Below the pieces are notes generated by a model. It searched no databases. It saw only the letters and a list, made by a program, of their open reading frames with translations, and was not told the DNA's origin. Below, one piece after another: positions 11,101-22,811 of a DNA stretch of 64,000 nt (positions are counted from its first letter, which is position 1; every line of letters starts with the position of its first letter). The stretch is from Pezizomycotina sp. ARF18 (taxonomy: Eukaryota; Ascomycota). The DNA is taken from the NCBI GenBank assembly GCA_002224055.1, contig AZLU01000144.1, positions 41,269-105,268 of the forward strand. The letters run 5' to 3'. The position numbers were made by a program, and so were the translations under genes.

Positions 11101-12434
11101 TTGCCCGTGGCACTCATGGAGGGACTTGGATCATTTATAACACCATTGGATGACATCTTGGGGATTGACCATGATCCGCGTTTTGCGGAGGATTGGTAAA
11201 GCGGAGAAATAGCTGATACGTCCGTATGGTGACACTGGGTCCGTTTGACCTTGACCCTCCTCATCGGATTTTCAATACGACGATGGATTTGCGTATGTAA
11301 ATGAAGTGGCGTTCGGCAGTTGACGAAGTTGCTACCAACTCCTGTACCGTTTCTGCATTCCTGCATCTGAGTCTCTCCGCTTGGCTCCCTAAATTGCGCA
11401 AGCGTCAACCAGCAGCGAAACAGAAGCGAAAATAGGCGAAGACATTAGATGTCCACTCGTGAGAGACATGGAACGCCTCTGTCTTAGGTGCTTAAACTTT
11501 ATTCTTTCCTTGCTTTGGTGCCTTCACCTTGTGCGACATGGGGGTTATAACCCTATTGGCCTCCCGCAGCTCCGAAAAGGACCTTTTTCCTTTTCTGAGT
11601 TTTGTCAAATGGAACAGAGCCGTAGACTCTTTTATCGCTTTCGTAACGCACAATCGTTGCTTCGAAGCACGGTTACTTCTTCAGTCCCGGACGTCGGAGA
11701 ATCTTGCAGCGCCTAATAGTAATACCAGTTGGCAAAGTATAAATGAAACATCAAGAAGTATTGTGAACTTCCGTTTTAAGAGAGCAAAGCGGGGTAGAGA
11801 AATGAGTTTTATGAGCTATTCCGTATCGCTTCTGTGGGTTGAATTGAAGTAAGCTTACGATACATCATCTGCGTCCTTCTCGACTAGGTTGTCGTCATGC
11901 ACATCTATGCCTAGAGGAAATTCAACTAGCTGTAGTTACATTATGGCAGGAGTATGGATGTTCTATGCTCTGCAATAGCTTATAACGGCATCGTGCCTAG
12001 CTTTTACAATCAAGCATTCGGGCAGGATTACTACCAACTGTAAATTAGGTTTTTGGCAGAACGGCGCCTTGACTAGGTATTGGTAGGTAGACTATTTTTA
12101 GAGTACATATACCGATAAATCGAAATGAAATTAGGAACGTGAGCGGCTGAGGTTCTCACTAAGGCTGTATGGACTTAAAAGAGTGAGACCTAAGTAGAAT
12201 TTCAATTCCACAGGGAGTTATAGGTCGTGTGTAACTGTTTGAAACTCAATCCCTCCACTAATGGCTAGCCTTCCAATGTCGATATTATAAACCGCCTTTA
12301 TCTCATCCGAAATAACTACTCGGCAACTCTCCTGATCCCAATGACAAACTGCATGGATCGGTATTTCCCCCTAGTTGCCTTTGGAAATCCCCACCGTAGT
12401 ACCTAAAGATAGCGAATCTGTTAGTATCAGGTGT
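11100..12434. other. region without recognised genes
   Basis: Short open frames occur on both strands (for example 11067-11408 minus and 11529-11852 plus) but none shows a domain, splice support or family similarity. The minus frame could be an upstream exon of the rhodopsin-fold gene but I cannot show it. Confidence 0.4.
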
Positions 12435-12941
12435 TTACGTATCCATAATATCCATGTAAGAGATATACATATGTCTGTAAGACCTTATACCCGAATATTC
12501 CATATCGTCTCTGAAATTCCACCTAAGCACACTGGCAACCACGTCCCTTGACAAACATGTTGTATAACAGCAAAGCCTTCTATTGATACCGTTGATCGCT
12601 ACGTAGTCGTTTCGCGTTGTTAAGGTAACAATGGAGCACATTTCCGTGTAATCGATGTCCATCAAGGCCTTCCATCCGGAACTAAATACGCCCTCACTTA
12701 GTAACGATACTGTTGAAAGACTTAGATCTCAAAATTTAGGTGCCAGACAAGTCTCCGCTTACATACCTGGTGCATATGCTTCACGGCATACGCGATACCT
12801 ACGAGAATATTGGTTTGTAGATATTGGATTTGAATTTCCAATACTCTCTGTTCTCCAACGATAGAGGTAAAGATACGCTCGAGCTTTCTTGCCTTTGCTG
12901 AATCCTTCTCGCATTGGCATGTTGTTCGGCCAGCCACTCAC
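12435..12941 (-). CDS. family X member 3 (unrecognised, two exons)
   Basis: Exon 1 encodes a charged helical stretch (EKDSAKARKLERIFTSIVGE) ending LQTNILVGIAYAVKHMHQ at a strong GTATGTAAG donor at about 12772. It aligns with LQLNILEGITEAMKIM of the 13.7-kb locus at L-Q-x-N-I-L-x-G-I-x-x-A-x-K-x-M. The second exon starts after TATTTAG near 12682 and reads GWKALMDIDYTEMCSIVTLT, then RNDYVAINGINRRLCCY and continues open to 12435. Its S-I-V-T-L-T-x-x-N-D-Y-V-A-I block sits where the other members have LLT...VA. No known domain. The true start upstream of 12941 is not fixed. Confidence 0.4.
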
Positions 12942-13701
12942 AATGCGAGGCGAGGCTAATGATTTCTTCCCGGTTCAAATGGAGTGAAGCCTGCCTCTAA
13001 AACGGGTGGATCATGTTATAGCCTAGGGGGATTAGAAGCCATCGTTTTTTTTTTTTTTTTTTAATTATCTATTTAGATCGTCACTTATAGTTAATTGGGT
13101 GTCCGCTGCTCTTGGGCGGCAAAAGGTACCGATGAGATCAGTAATCAGCGAGCCTATCGATTTATAACGGCGCAACGTAGGTTGATGAAAGGCCTTTCGT
13201 AACAGGCTTTGTAGAACACCTTTCGGCTTAGAGCGGCAACAGCGTCAAAACGTGCAATTCTTCGACAATCGTGATTGCGGATTCCACTGGCATATAGAAT
13301 CTGCAGTATAATTTGCACTTAAGCCGCTCTCCGTCGAGGCGGCAAGAATGCGCCACTTTTCAGCCACATCTTTGCGCCGCAAGAAACCTGACCACGTGAA
13401 CACGCGAGGTTAAGACTCACGCGAAAATTCCGCGAAGCAATCCAAGGCAGACTCATATCAGGCTGACGCATATCTGAGGATTCATAAAGGATCACGATAT
13501 TGTATATATATCGGTCTTCCGCTCTTTATCCTTGTTTTTCTTTTATTTCTTGCAAATATCAACATTCGCGTCGAAAGACTTTTGAAACTCGCATCATCGT
13601 TTCACGCGTCGAGATTCAAGTTTCAGCAGCCGCGACAATTATCTCGAAGGACCTAGAACGAGACCGAATTGGATCGAAAGCAAAAAGACTGAGAAATCAA
13701 A

Positions 13702-14345
13702 ATGGGCGAATACGGTTTCGGTATCAAGAACTGTTCGTACCCAGAATCGTCTCAGGGAACAATGGTCGGTGATACGGAAATGACTTCAGTCCTCAGTCCT
13801 AGCGAGATGTTCAGACAAATCCGCGTTCTCCAACTGAACATACTGGAGGGAATCACAGAAGCCATGAAAATAATGGTAAAGGTAGGAAACACAAATTGTA
13901 AGTGTCCCCACCTAAAACGCAGCGCATAATAACAGATGGCGTTGTCGATCATGTTTCGTAGACATGTCAAGCTGTGCCTGCGACGGTCCATCGCCACCGC
14001 AGCACGCAGCTCGAACAACTAAGAAATCCGTTTCTGCGGACGACGACGTCTTACACGTCGATAACACCCGCCTACACTACTTCGTGACGTGCAGGGACCC
14101 CGCTGTTGTGGCTGCGCAATACGCCTTCCTGAGAGCAGTCTGGCCTTCAGGGCTTACACGAGATTCAACCAAGATCAATTTAGGGATTCTTCTGCGAGGT
14201 TCCTTTCGTTCAGGCAAATAACAAGTGGGGGCTTATTATCGAGAACGACGTTACGGTTTTTTCAATCCCGGGGCGGAAGCGTACGATCTGAATATTGTTG
14301 CAAAATGTGCAGTTGTATACAAGCCGGAAGATGCAGGGCTTGAGT
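13702..14345 (+). CDS. family X member 4 (unrecognised, two or more exons)
   Basis: Starts MGEYGFGIKNCSYPESSQGT at 13702; exon 1 ends with MFRQIRVLQLNILEGITEAM then KIM directly before GTAAAG (about 13876), giving the same exon-end motif as the loci at 6.5 and 8.7 kb. After TTCGTAG (about 13960) the next exon reads ADDDVLHVDNTRLHYFVTCR and DPAVVAAQYAFLRAV, matching the ...x-L-T-x-x-x-x-x-x-x-V-A-x-A block of other members. Further 3' frames hold NKWGLIIENDVTVF and, one base over, NPGAEAYDLNIVAKCAVVYK. There are at least two frame changes. The upstream reading from 13500 (hydrophobic MYIYRSSALYPCFSFISCKY) is in another frame and probably unrelated. Function unknown. Confidence 0.45.
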
Positions 14346-15551
14346 GCAGTTGGTTTTGTTCCCTGCGGCGTAAACAGAGGCGTGCATGTTTACTTGTTTT
14401 CATGTTTCAAGCTTCAAGGCTTCTTTTGTTCTTTTCGCTTTTGTTAATGCTTCGTTATGGCTCTTATTTGCTTTTGGTCTTTGTTTTTTGGTCTTTGTAA
14501 TTTTTACACTGGCAGTCATAGTGTTACTGCCGGTGTATTTTAACAGCGCTGGAGTAGTTGTTTGTTTCATTAGCTCTGTGTAATGAATTTAAACGCCCAG
14601 GCATTGCTGGCTTTGATAGTAGTATTTGGACTGTAAGTCACAGTGGAACATTGAACCTATATACAAAAGCATAAAGTCAACAATGAAGTGTTTGCTTATA
14701 TGCACAACACATGTTTCAGGACCGCACTAATGCCTAGTTCGCGTTCGTGATGTTGGAACGCTTGCGTATTTTGAGTGCTGGCGCTTAAAGCCCGGCGCCC
14801 TGGTTGACGGGAATAGCCGATGTTCGGATCACACATGACAGTTTGACCTACTTATTCAGGCTACGTGCCGCACATTTATATAAGGCTAAGCATTTTTAGC
14901 CACCTCTGTGCTCTTTGCTTTTGCATGAAGCTTTCCTAGTCCTGGCATTTAACCGCCCAGCAGACATTAGTTCATATGCAAGATCAAATGAACCTCTTAA
15001 AATAAATGTCTATAAACAAACCACCAGCAAAATAGTAGCTAAAACAGCTAGTTCATAGATACATGCTTTAAGCTCCGCCAAGGCGCAAGATGGTAAACTA
15101 GATGCCAACGGTTTAGCGGAAGAACTACTGCAGACGCTGGTTAAATTAAATATACGCCTATGACTAGCTTAGAGGCGCCACTAACGCTAATTTACCGTCG
15201 GTTGCATCTAATTTTAGTAGACTGGTTCATTTCTAGAATGTTGAGATATGTTCATGCTGTTCTTATATCTATCTGCCTTGGCCGCTCTCGCTCTACTATG
15301 CGATTCATAGTTTCCATCTTACAAAGTTCCCCGGACGATAGTCTTATAATTCGAAATCATCAACTCCACCAAATCGAAGCGTAAAACGCATCCTGCTGTT
15401 CATTTAGAGCTGGACTCTTCACCGACCAACTTTCTACGATCTTCAATAGCCACAGGTTCGCAGATTCTGGTCAACTCACATAGTCAACTTCCAAACTCGT
15501 CGCGCTTCTGTTCGAGCTCAGGCTCTCGTACCACTTCAACAAAGGTTGATC

Positions 15552-15998
15552 ATGGCGATCTCTACCCATGGGCGGCCTGCATCTGTGCCGAACTTCAGCC
15601 GTCCTATATACGTCCCCAACTTCAGCCGTCCGTACCAAAGATTATCACTTGACAGTGAGCCCGATGTCTCACCGACCCCACCACGGCCGCGGACGATGTA
15701 TGGCCCTCTCAGTAGACCAAAGTCCGAATCAGCTCTGTCGGCACGCTTCAATCGACCCAAGCAGGAGGTTCCTATCATATTGATATTTCCACCCGAAGTA
15801 ACCAGTCCACCGGGCCTAGACTTCGGCTTAACGACGTCTCTTATTCGATCCACAAGAGACACGAGCTTAAGACTGGTAGCTCCATCTGTTTCAACCGTTT
15901 GGCGCCTTCGGCCTGCATCCGGTCGCGAAGCAAGACCATACCTTGAAGTGAATGGAACTGGGCTACGTTTGATAAGCAAATTACGAGACTATACTTAA
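15552..15998 (+). CDS. disordered proline/serine-rich protein, hypothetical
   Basis: One unbroken 148-residue frame (MAISTHGRPASVPNFSRPIY...), rich in Pro, Arg and Ser, with a short internal repeat (VPNFSRPIYVPNFSRPY) and two R-P-K-S/Q clusters. No domain, signal peptide or membrane segment. Predicted intrinsically disordered. The opposite strand is also open for 147 codons here, a usual side effect of such composition, so strand choice rests on the more natural repeat-containing plus product. Function unknown. Confidence 0.35.
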   Translation: MAISTHGRPASVPNFSRPIYVPNFSRPYQRLSLDSEPDVSPTPPRPRTMYGPLSRPKSESALSARFNRPKQEVPIILIFPPEVTSPPGLDFGLTTSLIRSTRDTSLRLVAPSVSTVWRLRPASGREARPYLEVNGTGLRLISKLRDYT

Positions 15999-18900
15999 TG
16001 GTGCGTAGAATCCTTCGACCTTCGTTGTATTCTACTCAGGGTTGACTTATTATCTCACGCAGTTTATATTATTAGGTTAATTGGAAAAGCGGTTGGATTG
16101 ATCTCTCCAGGTTCCCGTATGGCATTTTCCTTTATTTCTTTTATTTTCTCAGGCGTTCTTGGAGATAGTTATTGGTGATATTTTTACTTCCTGTATGTGT
16201 TTATCGAACGTCAGCAAGAGTACCGGCGATTTGTTCTTGAAATTGGATACCAAAAAGTTCTCTAATCTACGATCTTACAATGGAAATAATCCTTGAAATC
16301 AGTAAGATGATAGACTAGATGGGGTATAAGATAAACTCGTTGTACCCTTCTCGATCATCGCATCGGCGCGTGATGAGACTGAAATTAGAAGTGAAATACA
16401 CAATTGGTAAACGAGAATACCCAGGATACGCAAATTTAGTGATAGGTAAAGTGATTTTATTTATGATCTCCGATGATACCGAGGGACTTTCTTTTTGACA
16501 GAATCGAAGTTTCTCTTGATTCTCTTCAAGTTTTTAATGTTCTTTTTTTTTTTTTCGTGAGGTCTCATCAAATCCATATCCTCTAGGTTTTACGGCTATC
16601 CTTTCAGTGCTGATTAATCAAAAACCCAAAATCCTTCCTCTCTGGACGGAGGGTATATGGAACGTGTGACAGTATTGTAGAGTAAAGAATGGATCAAACT
16701 TAGGCATTTAGGGAATGTAGGTGATGTACTCTTAGAGTATCAATGCATAGTTGCATAGACGCAAGTGTAGTCTACCATAGAAAACCAGGTTTCGAACCAT
16801 GGTTATTGATTAAAAAGTAATAGGTAGCATATATAAACCGCTGAATCCTTGCTCAACCTAAAAACCTTGACATTACTGACATCCAGATGAGATGTTAGAT
16901 CGTGCCCTTTCCCACCGAGAATTTCAGTTGCGTTCTAGGCGGCGTTTTATTAAGGGAACTTTCGGTGGTTTCTTGAAACGCTGATGTACTAATCATATTG
17001 CTCTCTTGAAGACTCGTAAGGAGGGTGCGATTTTCTTTTTTTTTTTTTTTTTTTTTTTTGATAATTTATGCTCTTTCGAGGTATTTACATTTTGTTGACG
17101 CAGTTCCAGTTCCTGAAATTCGTTGATTAATTAAACATGGTCAGATTGCAGCCATAGTTTCGAAAAGACGTTGTTGGTGGTTTCCATAGTACATAATGTC
17201 TTCTGAGCCTGACTTTCATGGTGCAGTAGACTGGCATGACGGCCCACCTATACGCTAGCCAGTAAGACCGCCTGGTGGTTGGCTCGGCTGCGCGCGCTGC
17301 ACACTTCTCTCAAGTCCGCCGTCGCGTGATTCGAACGGTGTGGTATGGTGTTTCTAGCTCTATGTGATATTGGGCGGCGGGACCGTCATCAGCCAATAGC
17401 CAGTAGTCAAACGTGTCGCGAAAGTTTGCCTAATTTAACACCAATCGCGTGGAAGGAAAATTAGAAAGATACTTATCCGTGAGCGTTCTATTTTCGCCGG
17501 AATCGATGGTCGAGAATTAAATAAAAAGTGGTCGAACCTACTTAGCGCATTTTCTGCGCCGCTAGCTCAATGAACACGGGAAATATATGGATATTGGCTC
17601 TGTTCGCTCACGAGGGCGCCGCAGCAAGAATCAACTAGAACGGTCCGAACGACAAGAACCTGATTTGCTCTGAGGACTGCGCCAGGGGTAAATTTAGAGG
17701 ATCGGGGCTTGTTGGAGAAACTTTAATTTAGCTATATCCAGCACCACAATCTGTAAAAGCTTCACTTTCGAAAAGATCAAGCCTGAGAATGGGGCCGTGA
17801 TTGTTTCCTGATTGTCCTCTCGGCCATAAACATGGCGCCAGGGGGTATTCAGACGAAAGGGAGAACACGCTTTTCTTTGATCTTGGCTACTTTGTCGAGG
17901 ACGGTCTCTCCGGCGCCCCGAGCGTTGTGTTTCGTAATTCACCGAAGCGCTATGGCAAAATGTGTCTTATCCCTATGAAAATTCTATCTGACGTGATCCA
18001 ATCGTAACTTATTAGCATCCGGAAAATGACCAATCGTCAAATGGACACAGATTGGTACAACATCGCAATGGGTTCCGCCCCCCTGACTTAGCTAGTTCAA
18101 AAACTTGTTGTTTTTTTTATTTTTTGGGAATTTCATGTTCATGAAACTCAACATCGGAAATCCTTTCGTTGCGAGGTTGTAAATTGCTATTGTATCAAAA
18201 ACGCAGAGCAGAGAAAAGGAAACATAGAGGCTCAACAAGGTAGATCCTGCGCAGAAAAGGGGTAAAGAATACTCGATAGCATGCAGGATTCTTTGCCTTT
18301 GGGACCCATGCTTTTCATGACTTTAAGGGTCGCACTAACCTAGCCGAAGAAGCTGTCAACACGGCGCACTGGATCCACGAAATGGCTTTCATCTCGCTTG
18401 TGTTTCTATTTTTTCACGGTATCCTACGTGGCACGTTTTTTTTGTTTACAATTTCTAGAAGCGATGAAAGAAGGAAAAATTGCGGGACTTGCAAGCTGGC
18501 GTCCGTCCAGTTACATCGCGATCCATCGGCCCCGCAGGGTCGAGATGAAACAACCGAACAATTTTATATACCCACAAAATCTCCGAACTATTATTTGTTA
18601 CCCCTTAACAATACATATTATAACCTGCATATTCTATCCTCTCCGCCCGAAAAATCTTGGAAAAAAGGAGAAACGTTTTTTCTTAATCAGGGAGGCTGGT
18701 ACTGCAATATTTTCTGAGCGACCGGGTGTGCATACGTAGCGCAATCCCGGGCACCAATTTCCCTCCTTCGCCCTATAACAGGCCCGTGTGAAGTACGCAT
18801 GAAAACGCGGAACACCGACTGTTTACCACATTCCACCTTCATAGCTATAGTCGTAAGATTTTATAAACAATGCCATCTGTCGCACTTGAACGTGAACTCT

Positions 18901-19478
18901 AAACTTTAAATACTCGCATATTTGTCCGAACCAAAAGCTCCACTTTTTTTTTTCTTTTTTTCGAGCCATTATCCGTACCTTGGTTATAAGTACATCGCTG
19001 ATCCCCACGAGGAAAAAGGATAAAATTGAGCGAGAGGCTCTTCGTGCCTTGATTTTTCCCTCGTTCCTTGGTTTCTCCTTCCTGCAGGCTAAACCCTCCA
19101 TCACGGCAGCGCAGCACATGTCACGCTAATCCGGCGCTCCAACTGCATATGCACCTCGTCACGCAGCACCAGGTCTTACCCCACATGAATGATCAGATGA
19201 AATACGAGATATAGGACTCATAAATTCTGGACTCTACTATCGAAGGAAGAAAACACTCACTATAAGACCCGTCGCTTCGCAAATCCTCCTTTTTTTTTTC
19301 TTTTCGTCCGATTTTTGTCGCGATCCTGTTAGCCTGTCCCATCTGAACCTGGATTCTACGCAGTGAAAAAGGTAGACAAGGCTCTTTCTATAACACATAG
19401 CCTCGAGGAAAAACGAGCCACAAGACTTCTATTCTATCGCACCGTATCGGTATATTCTTAGTTTAAAAAATTTTAACC
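15999..19478. other. 3.5-kb region without recognised genes
   Basis: I see no supported gene. Several T runs occur (around 16543-16556 and 17034-17059). Short open frames at 17694-18007 and 18382-18739 overlap in different frames on both strands and lack any recognisable domain or splice support. Confidence 0.4.
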
Positions 19479-20082
19479 ATGGCGTTTTCACAGAGACTTT
19501 TTACAATAATTTTACCCATCTCCTCCTTGCAGGGCTGGCTGCGGGGGCTCCGCTTCAGCCTAGGACCCCGGCCAGTTAGCAGCACCAGTTCCCCTTGTCC
19601 ACATCCAAGTCGAAAGCCTTAAGCAACGGTCCCCAGAACCATCTCCCGCCCCTGCGCCAATAACAGCGCCATGTAAAGAAGCCGGATTTTTCCAGGAGGC
19701 GGGCTTGTACTGCTGCAAGTCGCTGAAGGCGGGTGCCGGTATCGGCTGTAAGTCTTCTACTTATGTCGCACCTAAGCAAAGAATATTCCTTATATAGAGT
19801 ATCAGTGGTGTACTAATAAAACTTCTACCCACAGGTAACCCTGTTACCTCGAAGCCGGGCTCTACCCTTCCAAGGCTTGCCCTGCAGGGAAACAGTTCAA
19901 AGACTGGACATACGCCTGCTGCTGGCCCGTAAGTACTCGTATCCCACATGTGCCTCATAAGAGATCATCGCAGAGAATAATGTTAAAGCATCGAAAACGA
20001 CTGACCGTCCTTTTTCTTTACTTAGAACCCGACCAACCCGGGAAGTTGCATGGCTTACGCTCAAGCTCCATCCTACTACTAA
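19479..20082 (+). CDS. small secreted cysteine-rich protein, nine Cys in the mature part
   Basis: Starts at an ATG in good context (TTTTAACCATGG): MAFSQRLFTIILPISSL is a signal peptide, continued one frame over by LAAGAPLQP. A proline-rich spacer (PEPSPAPAPITAP) leads to CKEAGFFQEAGLYCCKSLKA then GAGIGC. The second part, after the intron ending CCACAG at about 19834, reads CYLEAGLYPSKACPAGKQFK and DWTYACCWP. An in-phase intron (19929-20025, branch CTGAC, acceptor CTTAG) joins CCWP to NPTNPGSCMAYAQAPSYY and the stop at 20082. Cysteine order C-CC-C-C-C-CC-C; two halves share C-x(n)-E-A-G-L-Y. This looks like a hydrophobin order with one extra Cys, but spacing and hydrophobicity do not clearly fit hydrophobins. 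Frame changes occur near 19560 and at the first intron. Likely a secreted effector-like or cell-wall protein. Confidence 0.55.
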
Positions 20083-21209
20083 ATCCCTTCTCTCTTACGA
20101 TCTTATGATAGTTCACGAAAATTACTTGAGTTGTTGGGGGCGTTTTTACGTTCGCGAAAAATTGGAGTTCTTTTGTCAGAGGAACTTGGAGATGCTTTAT
20201 GGAAAAGTAATCGGACAGATGGCGGAGCGCTGTTTCCAAAGCTAGTTATAACAGATGTGTCACCATATCCAAAAGATATAATTTGGAAGCTTGTATCTAA
20301 TTCTATACTTTCACTTCTGGCTTTTTCGTATACATAAACACGAAAGGGCCTCTTGTGTAACCTCTAGACTTTTTTTGCAAAGAATATAACCGTGAGTCTC
20401 GCTAATAAACTTCATCTTATCTACTCAAAGCCATGCTATCTACGAAGTGGCGATCCTTTTACATACGTTATCTAGACAATTTTTAAAACCCCAACTTTGG
20501 TCAGAGCATTAAAAACAAGGCCTCAAGACTTTTCAAAAACGAAGCTCTAGCTATTACTGCTTTTTTCACTATAATGGATATGGCTGAGCTTTGACTCATT
20601 TGCCATACTCTAATTTAAGTCACAAAAGTGAGATGTGACCTAAGAACTTTTCTCGAGATCGGACGAAAAGATCGGATGAAAAAGGAAAAAAAAGCACAAG
20701 CGAAGAAGGAAACATACGCTAGCGAACGGTTTTACCCCACCTGAAGATCGCCTAAATATTCCTCTCCAGACATCGGGAGTATGTATTGTCCATGCCACGT
20801 GCTTATACGGCAGGTCTTGGGTCAAAGGTTGCAGCTTGCATTACCCGTTATTGGGGTACCTTTGGGTACGAAACGGTGGCTTACCCTCGTTGCGTATTTG
20901 GAGGTATTTAGGGTGCCAAGTTGTATCGGATGAGAGTATCTTTTCTCAAATCTCAAGTCCTTGTTCATCTGGCGTTGTATGTACATGGTACCTAGGTGTT
21001 TAAGGAGTTGACAAAAGAGGTAAATGAGGTAATCTGGGGGCACAACAAGGTCGTGGTGGCTCTGGTACCCTGATTTTATTATCTATTATTTTCCCCCGCC
21101 CTTTTCGAATTGTTTGAATATTGTCGTTTCTAAGAACGGGAGCGTCGCGATAATCCAACTGGGCATATTAAATATGATATGGGGTATGGGGTAAACAACT
21201 TCCGTCAAA
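20083..21209. other. intergenic, no gene seen
   Basis: Only short, unsupported frames on both strands; no recognised motif. Confidence 0.5.
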
Positions 21210-21575
21210 GTGATGGAGGAGGTGCTCGAGGACAACCAAGTGAGTCAACAGCCCAGGCTCGGAGTTGATACATGGCGGAATCATTTGCGGTTGAGGGTAC
21301 CATTCTACCCTTCCATTCCCATATTTCCAAACGAGCAAGCCTCTATAGAGAGCGAAGGGAGGTTCCGAGTTGCTTCTTACACGAATACATTCGCAAGTCT
21401 GCGAGAAATTGGTCGATTAGTTAGATGTTTTACGTGGAAGCGACAAGGGGTCGAGATACTGGAATCATCCCTCGATAAATACATCTTCGTTGGTTTGGTT
21501 TTCTTCCCACTTCGCAGAAAAATCATCGGGCGCTTTTCATGGATGGTTCTAGGGAAATGCGGATTAGAGACCTGA
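21210..21575 (+). CDS. hypothetical protein, weak
   Basis: An unbroken 121-residue frame starting MMEEVLEDNQVSQQPRLGVD. No domain, signal peptide or splice signal is recognised; it ends with a basic-hydrophobic stretch (FFPLRRKIIGRFSWMVLGKC). Included only for its length and normal composition. Confidence 0.25.
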   Translation: MMEEVLEDNQVSQQPRLGVDTWRNHLRLRVPFYPSIPIFPNEQASIESEGRFRVASYTNTFASLREIGRLVRCFTWKRQGVEILESSLDKYIFVGLVFFPLRRKIIGRFSWMVLGKCGLET

Positions 21576-21931
21576 AAATAAAGTTGGAGGTATTGACTGA
21601 TGGCGGTAGAGTATCAGAATACATTATAGTCTCGTATTCGTGGGAGATGACAGCGCACACTAGTAGTAGAAAATCGCTTCCAGAGAGTTAGCTTTCAGCG
21701 AGTTGTCATCCTCGCTGTACTCGATAGTATTATTTCAAAGTCGCGATCGAGCAGATAACTTTACTTTCTCTTTTTCTCGGTGTATACTGCTGAACCATTA
21801 AGAAAGCCTTATTCGGAAAATTTAGTGAAACGTGAGTATCCCCTCTGATACCATCTCATACTGATTTAACGAAGATAACCTGATTGTATCCACTCGCCAG
21901 ACGTCCTTTTGTCTCCTCCCATTCTCCGCTC

Positions 21932-22424
21932 TCAATTCCCAGCGCAATACCCACTCTCCCTATGCTGCGCCAACGCCCCCGGCGTATCAAACGGCCGCTT
22001 ACAAAGCCAACACATGAAAGTCCCCCCTCAAGCCCATCCCCTTCCTTATAAAAATGCCCCGCGAAAGCCGCATACCTCTCAAACTCCCTCCTGCAAGAAG
22101 CGCACTTGTACCTGCTCCCGCCGGAGCCTTCCTTTAGGGTGCTGGAAAGGCCGTAGTCCGCGATCCACTTATCGAGCGCGTTCGCGGTATCCGTGAAGAG
22201 CGTTCGGAAGGCGCCGCGGTCTTGCATGATCAGGAGTATGTGTAGAACAGGTGGGGGTTGACGGAAGCGCACCCGCCGCGTTCGACGTGCTGGAAGACCG
22301 CGGCGACGGTGGGGAATTTACTCTTGCAGACGCAGGATATCGTAAGGCCGACGTGGTGGGTGGAGCGGAGGTGCTACGTGGTACAGGATCAAAGTCAGGG
22401 CTTCCGGTATTAAGATACGACAAG

Positions 22425-22457
<33 letters not shown>

Positions 22458-22811
22458 CCCGAGAAGGCCATACCGCGTCGAGGTTCGCCTCGCTCTCAAA
22501 CGGCGCCTGCATTCCTCGCAGTAGAGGTGAGATTCCTCGTAGTGTTTCAAAAGCGCGTCGCTGCCCGCGTAGACGGCCTCGCAGCTTTCAAGGACGCAAG
22601 GGAAGTGGAAGTCGCGGTGGTGGCGTTTCACTGCGGCCGAGTTTGAGAAGCCGTAGCGGCAGACGCCGCAGGGGTAAACCAATTGGGGACTGTGTCTGCA
22701 GTCACGGACGTGGTCGTCGTATGCTACCAAAGTCTTGAGGACCGTGCTGCACCGCGGGCAGGCGCGCTGGTGCCACTGAGTGGGCTGAGTGGGCCACATG
22801 TTTGGTACCAA
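21932..22811 (-). CDS. C2H2 zinc-finger family protein A
   Basis: Member of the local zinc-finger family, read on the minus strand. N-terminal fingers: ACPRCSTVLKTLVAYDDHVR, YPCGVCRYGFSNSAAVKRHH, FPCVLESCEAVYAGSDALLK and LYCEECRRRFESEANLDA. The last is interrupted right there by an intron (22374-22473, GTATGG to CGTAG, holding a 32-nt T run) and resumes with HLRSTHHVGL. The C-x-C finger follows (ISCVCKSKFPTVAAVFQHVE then RGGC), then the linker LFTDTANALDKWIADYGLSS and the C-terminal pair YKCASCRREFERYAAFAGHF and FMCWLCKRPFDTPGALAQHR, ending ESGYCAGN at the stop at 21932. Two or three single-base frame changes (near 22455, 22230 and 22010) break the frame. Probable nucleic-acid- or protein-binding nuclear protein; partner unknown. 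Confidence 0.7.
22425..22456. repeat. poly-A run (32 nt), inside an intron of the minus-strand gene
   Basis: Uninterrupted 32-nt A run on the plus strand, i.e. a T run just downstream of the splice donor of zinc-finger gene A. Confidence 0.95.

Noticed and set aside
15536-15979. Minus-strand open frame of 147 codons
   Set aside because: Mirrors the plus-strand proline/serine-rich frame; the plus product has an internal repeat and more natural composition, although neither is proven.
16770-16800. Possible tRNA T-arm (CCAGGTTTCGAACCATGG)
   Set aside because: It is a perfect short palindrome-like word with no D-arm or anticodon stem upstream.
22251-22646. Plus-strand open frame of 131 codons with a poly-lysine run
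   Set aside because: It is the antisense of zinc-finger gene A; the lysines come from the intronic A run.
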